A DNA stretch of 64,000 nucleotides from contig CP099850.1 of NCBI GenBank assembly GCA_030062745.1, positions 1,178,001-1,242,000 on the forward strand, read 5' to 3'. This document shows, piece by piece, positions 1 to 10,600 of this stretch (the first letter of the stretch is position 1; every line of letters starts with the position of its first letter). Source of the DNA: Capitulum mitella (Eukaryota > Arthropoda > Thecostraca > Pollicipedomorpha > Pollicipedidae). The notes below the pieces were generated by a model. That model was not told the DNA's origin, did no database searches, and saw only the letters and a program-made list of their open reading frames with translations. A program made the position numbers and the translations under genes.

Positions 1-263
1 CCACGGTTCCCGGTGTCAAGTGTCCAGTCCTGTCACCCCCCTCTGCTTCTGTACTGCCTGTGCGTTGCGCTGAGCGCTACGGAGACAGCGCCTTTAGTTA
101 CTGTTATTTGTGTGTCAGACCTGTCAACTTGAGCTCCTTAAAACGAGAACATCAGTAAATGAAGAGTTTTGAATGTAGTCACTGCGTCGAGTGAGGCAAT
201 GGCGGTGGTCGGAATTGCATTCTGACGATTAGATCGTTAGCACTGTTTGCCGGTGTTTCTCAG

Positions 264-338
264 GTTTTGGAGGATGCCATGGGGACGACCACAGCCAGCT
301 TCACCCCAGAGGACCAGGTCCAGTCCCTCATTCAGCAG
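264..338 (+). CDS. CHMP1: CHMP1-like ESCRT-III subunit, internal exon (5' part of gene outside window)
   Basis: This exon encodes 25 residues beginning VLEDAMGTTTASFTPEDQV, which match the region of CHMP1 proteins just before the conserved ADEAGLD segment. CHMP1 is an ESCRT-III subunit that acts on endosomal, midbody and nuclear-envelope membranes and recruits VPS4 and spastin through its C-terminus. The exon follows a good acceptor (gtgtttctcag) and ends at CAG before gtcagt, both borders in phase 0. It joins in frame to the exon at 1008 to give SLIQQ-VADEAGLEV, the order expected for the family. The upstream exons encoding the N-terminal core helices lie before the window, so the gene is partial. 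The family call is from remembered consensus, not a search. Confidence 0.88.
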
Positions 339-830
339 GTCAGTGAGCGTGCTGGACCGAGGGCTGTTAAACGGTTTACTTACAACAGGCTGCTATTGCG
401 TGATTACCAAGTTGCCTTTTCTCGTGCTGTGCGGTAGCTATGCATTTTCTTTATTGGTTTGTTTCCTGGTCTCCTGGCATCTTTGCTGGGGTGATGCCAG
501 TTTTTCTCCCTTGGGTGCGGAATAGATGGTGAAAGAGGTCAGGAGCTCACTTTGACCATTGCCCTTATTATTTTCATTTAACCCTGGAGATAAACGTCAA
601 AAAGCACATCGAACACATTGCTGTCATCTATACTAGGAATATCTTGCAGTGATTCAGAACTAAATGCACAGATGCATACCCGTGGGCGATTTAGCTCCTT
701 AAGTTCCATCTGTCCCTATTCCTACCAACTGAGGGACTTACATGGTTCCTTTTCCACAGGAGTCAGGGAGCACGTGCTACGCTGGCCGGTCCGGGCGGGG
801 CCGCGTAATCACCGGAGAGTACCACAGGGG

Positions 831-1017
831 CAGGATTCAGCGGTGTGTGACCGCTGTCCGTGTCCTGTTACAGGTGGCTGATGGGACCTCAGGGGAGCAG
901 GAGTCAGCGGTGTCTGACCGCTGTCCGTGTCCTGTTACAGGTGGCTGACGGCACCTCAGGGCAGCAGGAGTCAGCGGTGTGTGACCGCTGTCCGTGTCCT
1001 GTTACAGGTGGCTGACG
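831..1017 (+). repeat. Three tandem 67-bp copies spanning the CHMP1 3' splice site
   Basis: Near-identical 67-bp units start at 831, 898 and 965. Each contains the polypyrimidine tract and acceptor (gtcctgttacag) followed by the first bases of the exon (gtggctga). The acceptor therefore occurs three times, with exon starts at 874, 941 and 1008. Only the third continues into the conserved CHMP1 sequence. Using an earlier acceptor adds 67 or 134 nt, shifts the frame and soon meets a stop. The rest of the 339-1007 intron shows nothing else recognisable. Confidence 0.9.
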
Positions 1018-1114
1018 AAGCCGGTCTGGAAGTGTCCGGTCAGCTGAGCGGCGTCTCTGTGCCCTCCGCGATTGGCGAGAGGAGCACCGCTCAGGAGGAC
1101 GTCCTCTCCAAACG
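1008..1114 (+). CDS. CHMP1: CHMP1-like ESCRT-III subunit, penultimate coding exon
   Basis: The exon starts VADEAGLEVSGQL and ends STAQEDVLSK plus two bases of an arginine codon. The ADEAGL block is the strongly conserved CHMP1 signature before the flexible linker, and EDVLSKR is the first half of the MIM1 motif that binds MIT domains of VPS4-type partners. The acceptor is the third of three tandem copies; the donor is aaacg|gtgggt. The exon leaves two bases of a codon, completed exactly by the g that opens the exon at 6277. The linker is short but within what the family tolerates. Confidence 0.9.
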
Positions 1115-1967
1115 GTGGGTGCGCGTTTCGAACGCCAGCAGGGGGCGGGTTAGGCTCCGGGCTGGCCGGAGACTGGAGATTGACGAGAGACTGGGGGCTG
1201 GCCATAGACTTGGGGGGACGGAGACTAGGACAGAGACTGGGGCTGACCGGAGACGAGGGAGGGATGAAGACAGGGGACAGGCCAGAACTGAGCAGGTGAT
1301 GTGGGTGGACCATGAGACAGCGACCATGAGGTAGAGACAGACCATGAGACCATGTGCCACTGCTGGCCTCAACTTCCCGACATGAGCTGATGTGGCTTGT
1401 GAGTGGGCTGGAATGCAGCTCAGAAGCTGGCCGCAGAGTTTGGGGCTTTGTTTGCCCTTTACGCTGCGAAGCTCTCAGGAAGACCACAGGATTGGTCCTG
1501 ATTCCCGAGGTGTTCAGCACAGTATTTGTTGCTTCCGTTTTTTTTGCTGTCGTTCCGTTGCAGTTAATTTAATGTTGTTCCTTCATTACTTTGCTTAGAG
1601 GTTTGACTGCAGCTTTTCTGTATTTAGAATACAGAATAGGCAGAATAGCAAATGCTGGTCTGTAGTGACAATATTGTCATGTATTGTGACAAAGATCTCT
1701 GAAGAACATGTCCTAGTTATTGGAAAAGCCGAAGTGATTTTACCCCAACAGTGTTCTGAGGAGTCGACTGGTACAAGATTTTTCATCGACGGAAAACTGT
1801 GGGGTGTGTATGAACATTGAACAGGTCTAGAATTTCCTTCGTTGCCTACTATATTTGTGACGATTGGTGCTGGCTTAATGCGAGGAAACAGATTTCAGAA
1901 CCAGTGCAACTACGAGTCACTGAACATGCTAGGATATGCGTGTGTTTGTATATATGCATACAGATGT

Positions 1968-1988
1968 AATATATATATATAATATGCA

Positions 1989-2023
<35 letters not shown>

Positions 2024-2033
2024 GTATATATGT
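1968..2033. repeat. AT/TA dinucleotide microsatellite
   Basis: A run of alternating A and T, interrupted by a few GC, GT and AA steps, lies inside the CHMP1 intron. It is the most prominent simple repeat of this type in the window. Confidence 0.95.
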
Positions 2034-2864
2034 ACAACAAGAATATGACTTGTCTTCGCACATTCGCCAGGGACTTTCATTACCGCGTTTTTCGTTTGAA
2101 CCGTCGGGCAGGCATTTTTCACTGCGCACGGCCCTTTGGTTCCGTCCTTTATCATATGCGTACGAGAAACAACTCTGCCACTGGGTTGGTAAGTTGATGG
2201 TATTGGTGTGATGAACACCGTCAGTGACTGATTTTAGTAGTCCTACTTTCGGACACCGTTACACCTTTGGTCATGTGATCAGCGTCATAGGAGGCGAAAC
2301 CGTGGGTAGATGGACTGCGGTGAATTTGTCCTGTGTTGAGGCAACGATTGAGTCTCTGTATCGGGACGAATGCTAGCCCGTACCGCCGCACCGGGACGAA
2401 TTCTGCTAGAGCTTTTCGGCGGGCGCAGTTTGGCCGTTCCAGATTTGCCGTTGATTGAACCTGTAATGTTCGACGGCACGGATGATTTGCGTCCCGAGTA
2501 TGTTCGGCTGGTTAATTTAGCTGCAGATCATGTGTACCGACGGCAAAATAGTTTGCCGGGCAGGCCTTTTGTTTGGTTGTTCCTGTTACATTGGGAGAAT
2601 TGCCCGTCATCCGTGAATATCAAAGGCTGAAATATTCGGTTGAACTTAGCATTGTTAGATGCGACATTTTTGTAACCAATTTCGTGTGTATTGACTGGAT
2701 TTGTTTATCATATAAATATTACACGTGCTGCAACATAGACTCAGCGTATTACCGCCATGTTGCATGAAGATCGCTACAGCACTTCGACCCCACTGGTTTG
2801 AAAACATGCAGTTAAAACGCAGATCTGCATTTTCCAATACAATAGAAGCTCCTTATTTAATCGC

Positions 2865-3103
2865 CCTCGTTAATAGCGCGTCTCTCACCGCTTTCCATCC
2901 TGGCAGGGCTGGGTTCGAGTCGCCTCGCGGTTTCTCCCGTAGGTCACTTGGCAGCTGACATATGGAGAGTGAGAGACACCGGCTACTGCATGTTCGTGTC
3001 GTTCATGTCGGCGCTTTAAACTGTCGCCCCAGAGTCATGTCGTGACTCGGGGATGGCGCGATCGGGTGTAGGGATCAGGGTCCGTGCAGCAAATACTGTT
3101 TAG
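2865..3103 (+). repeat. Possible tRNA-derived SINE
   Basis: A B-box-like motif (gggttcgagtcgcc, near 2911) lies about 40 bp after an A-box-like segment (cgttaatagcgcg), the spacing of a tRNA-type polymerase III promoter. No intact cloverleaf can be drawn. The last 60 bp (3044-3103) recur at 12975-13034 with roughly three quarters identity, which suggests the tail of a dispersed element. Ends and target duplications were not identified, so this is tentative. Confidence 0.35.
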
Positions 3104-4565
3104 CTTTATAAGAAAATATGTACTTATTATTACATGCGTAGAATTTTATAAGAAAGTAGTTCTTGAAGGAAACTGGTTTAATGGATAAGCTTGCGTTTTG
3201 GAGAAAATATTGATCGTGTTCATTATATTTGTGTACTCTGTTTAAATGCTTCTGTTTTGAACGCCTTTTCTCGATTTTATTTGATTTTATTTCAATGAAA
3301 ATCGTGGAACTCGCGTTGACCGGCAGGAACCTCCCCACAGGCTGCTTACGTCTCTTGGCAAGGCATTGTAACTGCGAGATGCTCACCGAGTGTACGGCAT
3401 TTGCGGGCGTTGAGGTATTCTCGCTGCGAGTCAGTCATGCCGGGAAGACTGCACGAGAAGCCGGATGGATCTGTCGAACTGCCCAGTATCGTCCGTGTTT
3501 ACCCGGCTCATGTTAGTTGTTTATGAGGATCCTCTGCTATCCTCACACGTCCCAAGTTTTGTACGGCAGGACGTTGTGTTGTGTGAGCTGTAGCAGTGTC
3601 CAGTTTTGTTCAGAGCGCCAGAGCTACGCTGATTGTTTTTTTTTCTGTTTATCATGTATCCTACCGAAGCGCACCTTTTGGCCTGTTCACTGGAATGGCT
3701 GTAGGCGTTCTGCCTGAAGAGTTTTTCTGAACCGTGACGTCTCACTAGCGCCACCTCACGGGCCAGCGGTAAGGGGAGAGGAAAAGCCATGCTTCATGAC
3801 ATTCCCATACAACTCCCATAGCTGAAGTGCCGAATTCTGCAAGCGTTACTGGAGTTACTCGTACGTTGGCCCTAATTTATGCTAGTCCTTGTGACCTTCT
3901 CAAGGGTTTGAGGCTTAAATCTATCTGAACAACTTAGCTGGAAGTGCACGTTTATGTGTGCCTGTGCGCCCGGATTTCTAGCCAGACGCAAAGCACGGGC
4001 GGCTACACCGGTGACGTTGAAATGTACACACACGACAGGTTCAGCGTTTGTGACAAACCATGACGCAGTTAAATGGCGCTCCGGCGCTGATGTCCGTCGC
4101 AGCACGCGCGAGAGGTGGGACATGTTTTCGGACTTTTATCAATAACAAACTAATCGCACATTGCCAGGTCTTGAAAAACATTTGCAGTTGCTCGGAAAGC
4201 GATCGATTTAGGATGCTCAGTGTGAAGAGATGGGTCATTTACGTCAATAATTCGGGTGAATCTATTTGAATTGAACAAGTTTACGGGTAGAACTCACGGC
4301 AAAAGGGAGCCTGAGTGATACATAACGCAAAACGGAATGCAAATTAGATATGCAAATTCTCATCCCGCCCAACCTACGCATTTAACTGGATCAGTTTTCG
4401 CAGGCAAAAAAAGATGTTTGCCCAAAGGATCTAATTTTAATTATGTTTGCGAAGTCTCAGTCAGATGGCGAAATGTCCGGTTGTGGTAGAATGGACCATA
4501 TTGGACCATATATAGGGCGCGGTGGGTTGCGGCTTGGATTCTTGAGTCCTGAATCTCTCATAACA

Positions 4566-4595
4566 TTTTGGGAGCTCCATATGGAGCTCCCAAAA
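4566..4595. repeat. Perfect 30-bp palindrome
   Basis: The sequence TTTTGGGAGCTCCAT is followed directly by its exact reverse complement, with no spacer. As RNA or single-stranded DNA it could form a 15-bp hairpin. It lies in the last CHMP1 intron, with no feature nearby to explain it. Confidence 0.95.
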
Positions 4596-6276
4596 CAGCG
4601 CAGCTTCTCGCAGCGAAACAAATGAAAACCGCTTGTCCTATTTTTTTGTATTCAAACTGTCACCTGCTATTTCGTTCTAGCGATGATTGAGAAATTGCGT
4701 TTTTCAGTAAGCTGAGACGTATTTTTCGGCGTTATTGTCCATGGGCGCGAGTCAAATTGTACATGATAATGCGTCCCATTTTCGTGGGCCACAAACTGTT
4801 TGTGAAAGAAGTATCAAGCTTGCCATGTGACGGGAGGTAGGTATTAGGATAAGGTCAGGGGTGAGTGAGGTTGTGTTCGTAGCCGTTAAGGAGTCTGCAA
4901 CACATCATAGAAGTTGTACTGCGAAGTTTTGGCACATGATGCGACCTATCTGGAATGCGGTGGCAAACATGATCCCAAGGACTTAACCACTTTGAATAAA
5001 TGAAATTATAATTGGTTTTCGCTGCGCTGACAGATCGACTGGGTAAAGCTTCAAATATCAAATAAGGCTCCATACGGATGCAACGGGAAAAGACGCACAG
5101 TACGATTCAGCCTGGGACGTTGGCGAATCGAGCGAATCGACCGTATGAGAAGCTTTTATGTCAACTTGTCATGAGGTGGCTTTGGCACTGGTGTAATTGT
5201 TGTATGGTTAATCTACATTGAACACTTTGAAACCCTGTACTCAGGTTCGCCGCGTTGCAGTGCGTTGATGGTGTCTGCGTGTATCACACATCACATTATC
5301 GCAAATGGCACAGTCCTCTTACAGTCGTTTGTTGTGACCTTCCCAGAAATCTGCACATACGTCACGGAAACTGTCATTGTGAAAATATCGCTCAGGTTGC
5401 CCATCCTGCCAACAGCAGCGTTTGCCTCCTGCCGCCTGGTAACGATCGTAGAGTGTAAAGCGATTTCGTAAGCGGTTTGGCCAGAGTCTTGGAATTGGTC
5501 CGTGACATGGCCGGTTCCCGGGAGAGGTTCCTGTGCTATCAGGGCTTGTGCCAGCCGGCGCCCCGGGCCGCGCCGCGTCTCGCCGCCGTAACCGGGCGGT
5601 AAACACCGGTTACTGCCGACGGCAGCCGGCAGTCGTCCGTGCAGCTAATGGCGTGTCGAAACGACGCACGTCTCTGCAGCGTCTCCCGTCCCGGACAAAC
5701 GTCGGCACCGTCCCCGCGCCAGAACCGCGCTGTGCTGTCGTGCCCGGTAACTCTTACTCTCCTGGTGATGATGCTGGCTGCGTTTTGTCTCCTGTTGAGG
5801 CGTGGGGCGGGCCTGGGCCTGTTCCGGGTGCGTGCCGGCCCGCCGCGCGCCCGCCCGCCGTGCGTGCGTCCGTCGGTCGGTCCGCCGCCGGCCGGCCGGC
5901 CTCTTCCCAGACCGTGACCGGCCGCGAGAGCCCTGCAACCGGCCAGAACGGCTCCGGACGAGAGGGAAAGTGGCGGCGGCGCGAGCAGCGCGCCCGCCGC
6001 CGCCACCGCCGAACGCCGGCGTCGGCTCGGCTCCGTGCTCTCCCCACCTCCTGTCTGGGCGGCCGGCCCTGTTACCGTGTTTGAAGCGGGCCCCGTTCAC
6101 ACGCGGTGGCGGCCCGAGTCGTCCGCGGCCGGCCGGAGCCGGTTGGTAGGCGGTCCGTTTGTTCCGAGGCGCGCCTGCGGTCGGCCGCCGCCGCGTCACG
6201 CCTGAATGAGACTGTTTGCATGCGGCCACGCCGACGCCACGCCGGCCTGACGCGCTCTCTCTCTCCGTGCCGACAG

Positions 6277-6298
6277 GCTGGCGGCGCTGCGGGAGTGA
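6277..6298 (+). CDS. CHMP1: CHMP1-like ESCRT-III subunit, terminal coding exon (22 nt)
   Basis: After a strong acceptor (cgacag) the first base completes the split arginine codon, then LAALRE and a TGA stop follow. Joined to the previous exon this gives EDVLSKRLAALRE, the expected CHMP1 C-terminus and MIM1 helix (pattern LxxRLxxLR), which docks on MIT domains of VPS4, LIP5 and spastin. Both reading phase and stop position fit the family, so I am confident despite the tiny size. The exon continues as 3' UTR into GC-rich DNA; no canonical AATAAA was found close by. With the two upstream exons the window holds about 67 C-terminal residues. Confidence 0.87.
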
Positions 6299-7167
6299 TG
6301 CGGCCACGCGCCCCGCCGCCGACAGAGGGAGGCTCCAGCGCCCTGCCGCCGGCAGAGCTGAGCTGCAGCGCCCCGGAGGCGGGCTGCAGCTTCCTGGCGA
6401 CGAGAGGGACGAGCTCGGCCGGAAGACTTCCCGTTCAAGACGGCGCCTCGCTGTCCGGATGCGCCAGTGGCAGGCTCCGCTGCGACGGAGGCTGTCAGGC
6501 CCGGGACCGCTCGGAGCGCGGCCACCAGTCGCCGACCCGGTGCAAGGTTGTGCCTCGCAGTCGGCGTCCGTCGCGCTTTCTACGGACCCTGCGAACGATC
6601 GTGGACGAAAGCTGCAGAAGGCGACGGCTGCGAAAGCCGGCTGTGCCACGTCCTCGGTCCGTCTGCGGTGGAAGCGGCAGATACGCGGACCGAGTGTGCC
6701 GCAGTTTTCATGGGTGATCTTGCGCCGATTTTGGTTACAGTCTTGGGATTGTAACCTGGTACGGCGTGGCCTATTCTGTGTGGTTTGGCGAGGATTCTCT
6801 AGCTGGTGCTTTTTCTGACTTCGGGTGCCGAGCGCTGGCGGCCTATCGCACACACCTAAACGTTCTCCGGATCATCAACTCCTGGCGCCGCCCTGTTTTG
6901 CGGTCGTGTCGTGCCCAGGTGGGGCACCGTAGGCTGCCTAGCGCCGACGCCGAAATGATGCCGTAGCTCGTTGATAGAACGACTGTACACTAGTTTGAAT
7001 AATATACGAAAGCTGGCACTCGTTGATAGAATTGGCTGTAGAGTAGTTTGAATAATATACGATACAAGCATTGCATTTGTTTCCTGTGCGTGCGCGGGGC
7101 CTGTCGGGCCTACACCCATCGCCCCCCCCCCCCGACCACCCACTGACGGCTGGCGACGGCCGCTTAC

Positions 7168-7603
7168 CCTGACCACCGTCCCCCTGACCACCAGTTGCCG
7201 TTCCCCGACCACGAACGGCCGTCCCCTGACCACCAGCGGCCGTCCCCTGGCCACCAGCTGCCGTCTCCCTGACCACCAGCGGCCATCCCCCTGACCACCT
7301 GCTGCCGTCCCCTGACCACCAGCTGCCGTCCCCACGGACCACCAACTGCTGTCCCCCGACCACCAGCGGCCGTCCCCTGACCACCTACTGCCGTCCCCTG
7401 ACCACCAGCTGCCATGCTGACCACCAGCGGCCGTTCCCTGACCACCAGCTGCCGTCTCCCTGACCACCAGCTGCCGTCCCCCCCGTCCAGCGACCTTCCC
7501 CTGACCACCTGCTGCCGTCCCGTGACCACCAGCTGCCATGCTGACCACCAGCTGCCGTCCCCTGGCCACCAGCCGCCGTCTCCTGACGAACAGCTGCCGT
7601 CTT
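7168..7603. repeat. Degenerate 20-21 bp minisatellite
   Basis: About twenty imperfect copies of a unit close to ccctgaccaccagctgccgt lie head to tail over 436 bp. On the minus strand this creates long Gly/Gln/Trp/Ser-rich frames that are products of the repeat, not credible proteins. Confidence 0.92.
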
Positions 7604-10600
7604 CCTGAGTGTCAGCCGCCGCCGTCGGACGGCCGACCGGTGGCCGGGGGACGGATGCTGCCTGTCGAAACGTGCCGCTCCAGCGGGACGCCCCGTCCGC
7701 GGGCGCCCTTTCAACGCGGAAGTCGTGCTGCGCGCCGAGCTGCCGGGCACGCTGCCGACCTGGGGAAAAGTCGGCCGGCCCGGCTGGCTCCCTCGTCACC
7801 GTGAGTCTCCGTCCCGGTCCGCCGGCGGGCCGCGCGCAACCGCTCGACGCTCACCCGTCATGAGGAGAACGTGTGGCCTCTGACCTTTTGCGCGCCGACT
7901 CGACCGCTGGCGATGCGTCGCTGCTCTGACTGCGGTTCTGTCGGGGACGGGATGGGATGCATGGGTGTGGTTTTTGGAAAATAACTGCCCAGAAGTGGCT
8001 GCCCAGAAGGCATATGGGGACAACCAGACATGCATATCGGAGGGGAGGGGTCGTGGTAGGCGTTTATGCCTAATGTGCAGAGGAGTTTAAAAAGGTATTT
8101 CCGGAGGTGAATTACGGAAGGATGACTTCAGTAAATCGTAGATGGCTTTATGGCGATGACATCCCTGAAGGGAATATATCTGGTTTTTCCGTTGTCCCAA
8201 AAACGCACCCCGGAGATCATTTAAGATGGGTTATGGATTATCATGTAAATGAAAAGTGGATTTTGGTCATTTTAGGCCAACATTTCATGCTACTTATAGT
8301 ATTAACCGACGGTATTTTAGTTTTTGTATTTATCGACAATGACATCAGTAGGCAAAATACAATAGAAAATATTAGAGAAAGGAGCCAATCGGCGAGCGGA
8401 AAATACGTAGATAAACCCTGGACGCACACGATGCTTACTCATCACTCTGCCTTGCTGAACCAGATACAGTTACAAACGGCAACGACGATTGTTATGTGTG
8501 TTATGTATGTTATGTACCCACGCTTTGATTCATAAAAATGTCCCCTTCATTCGTACGTACACAGTTAAAAAATCACGATTTGAGTAGATACATTCCCTTT
8601 AATGGAGGACCTTTCTCCAGGACCCGGCTTGACACAATCTCACTCGGAGGGTGGTGGGGAAAAGCAGCTGGTAAGTGACAATAAAGTTAATGTGTTCCGA
8701 ATATTGTTTACAAAGCTGATTTTAGGTGGTTAACGTCATGGGAGTGAGAGTATAAGTATGTTTTAATATTTAAACGTAATTTAAGTTGTGCGTGCCCAAA
8801 TCGTATTGTGGGTGTCCATTTCCATTCTGTGGGTGCCGGGACACCCACAAAGAACACAGGAAACCACATCCCTGGTGGGATGGACGCCGTCCGTGCGAGG
8901 AACCGAGCTGATTTTGGGCGTAAAGGCATGCCCTTGACACTGGTGGGCTTCTATTCCGCAGGCGTCGGTATGACGTCGGTAGATGGGACCAGGTCAGCCG
9001 CATCGGCCGTACGTGACCTGCTCGGACTGACCAGGCCAGGCGGTCGACTCTCCAAACGGCGAAAGTCAAAGTGCGGCCGACTGCGTACCCGCGCAGCAGC
9101 GCAGCGAACAACGGCACCAACATCGCGTTTATTGATCCTCAATGATGACACCATGATGACGCCGGCGGCTCAGGCATGAGCAGTCCGGATGGCACGTGGA
9201 ATCGCGGAGCACGCAGTCATCGCTGGTAAAGAGCGGTCATGGCTGCTGAGGAGCGTTTTGCGCCGTCCGCGAGCCGGCAGCCGCTCCGTGCCGCGCTCGT
9301 GTCGTGCAGCGGCGTGCTCCGACCGTACCGCGGGCCGCGCCGATGGCCGGGCAGCTCGCTGAGCCGCGTCGGCGCCACTTTCACCGGCCGCGGCGCGGCG
9401 CGGCGGAGCGGACGCCGCGCCGAACAGAACCGGGCCGGCCGTCCGGTGACCCGGCGGTGACCTGGCCGCGGCGGCGGCCGGGTCGGCCGGACCTCGCCGG
9501 CCGCCACGGCCCGGCTGGCCTTGGCCGGCCGCGAACTGCCCGGCACCGCCCGAGGGCCCGGCGCCGGGACCGCTGCAGCGGACTGGCGTCGACGCTCTGC
9601 CGCCTGAGCGCTGCTCTGTGGACAGGCTGAGTCGCGCGCATGAAATGCGGGTCTAGTGCAAGTGATTTGATAAGTCCATGGGATGTTTAGCTCAGTTCGT
9701 AGACAAGCGGGAACAGGCATGATCGGTGGTCCTGTGTGGTGGAGGGACCCGTGAACTTTGAGAAAACTCCCATGCCCTCAGAGTCCTCGATCTCGTAAGT
9801 TTTTGGTGAGATAGGGACCTTTCCGGTCAAACGAGGTGAAACGAATTTCTTCTCCCGGCAACTTTTGCGCCAAAAAGTGGCTTTTTACTCCTAAAATGGA
9901 CCCTTTCGCCTTGTAAGTGGCCGAAAACGGGCCCTTTTTGCGTATTGTGGGAGAAGTGGAACCTTTTGGCTCGCCGCCGCCCCTTATGCCAAGTCTTGGC
10001 CACACCCGTGGTCTCTGACACAGAAAACCTGTACGTTTCATAGCCTTTACGAGAGGGGCCCTCTCATAAAGGTCAAGAGTGCCTCTTGAACAGACTCCTC
10101 CCGCCATGCTGCCGGGCGGTGCAGGTGTGGACTGGAAAGCCGTTCACGATGATTTATTGGCTGCCATAGTGTTCTTTTGTCGTGGCGGATGGGATCAGGT
10201 TGTTCACGCGCTCCTTCGAGTGCCAGGGTGATGTGTAAGTTTTAGGTCAACGAGGTTGTCATAGAGAGCTTCAGATACATAGGTAGTAATAGCTGTCTTT
10301 TTGTCGTCGGGTCATTTGCTCGGAAGACATTGAAGACGAACCAATACCGAGAGTTTTGAACATCATTATCGAACTCTTGCTTTTTCACAGACATATTACA
10401 ATAAAGATATGTCAGTTATGGTAGACAAGACAAGTCATGTACAGACAGACGGTCGGCCGGTTCTACTGATCATCGGAAGCTCGTCCAATCATGTGTCCTG
10501 CGTATCGTTAACTCCTCATCGTAGTAAATGAAAGCAATTCTCAGGTCACATGGCTAAGTTGCGTCCGCGCACCGCTCCCTCTCCCCTCCCCCGGAACAAA

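Larger units (their letters stand above)
1115..6276 (+). other. Last CHMP1 intron (5.2 kb)
   Basis: The intron runs from the gtgggt donor to a strong acceptor in a CT-rich tract (gcgctctctctctccgtgccgacag). Apart from the AT microsatellite, SINE-like stretch and palindrome listed separately, I see no exon or recognisable gene. From about 5500 it becomes strongly GC-rich, with open frames in all directions that look like base-composition artefacts. Confidence 0.8.

Noticed and set aside
1563-1570. Acceptor ttccgttgcag giving an immediate stop after the CHMP1 arginine
   Set aside because: It would remove half of the MIM1 motif; the exon at 6277 restores it.
3332-3380. Alternative CHMP1 terminal exon (cccacag, then an in-frame stretch ending in TAA)
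   Set aside because: The peptide does not fit the LxxRLxxLR spacing, whereas the exon at 6277 reproduces the family C-terminus exactly.
5645-6853. 402-codon open frame on the minus strand
   Set aside because: It lies in extreme GC-rich DNA, is Arg/Pro/Gly-rich without any domain, overlaps the CHMP1 terminal exon on the other strand, and equally long frames occur in several other phases there.
6856-7799. Gly/Gln/Trp/Ser-rich open frames of about 210-240 codons on the minus strand
   Set aside because: They are translations of the 20-21 bp minisatellite; the repeat is not in multiples of three, so the motif appears in more than one frame.
8107-8535. 142-codon AT-rich open frame
   Set aside because: It has no recognisable domain, promoter or splice context; the length is possible by chance in a window of this size, so it is only mentioned in the intergenic entry.
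9680-9750. tRNA-like phrase tttagctcagttcgtag
   Set aside because: It resembles a D-arm, but no anticodon stem, T-arm or acceptor stem can be paired around it.
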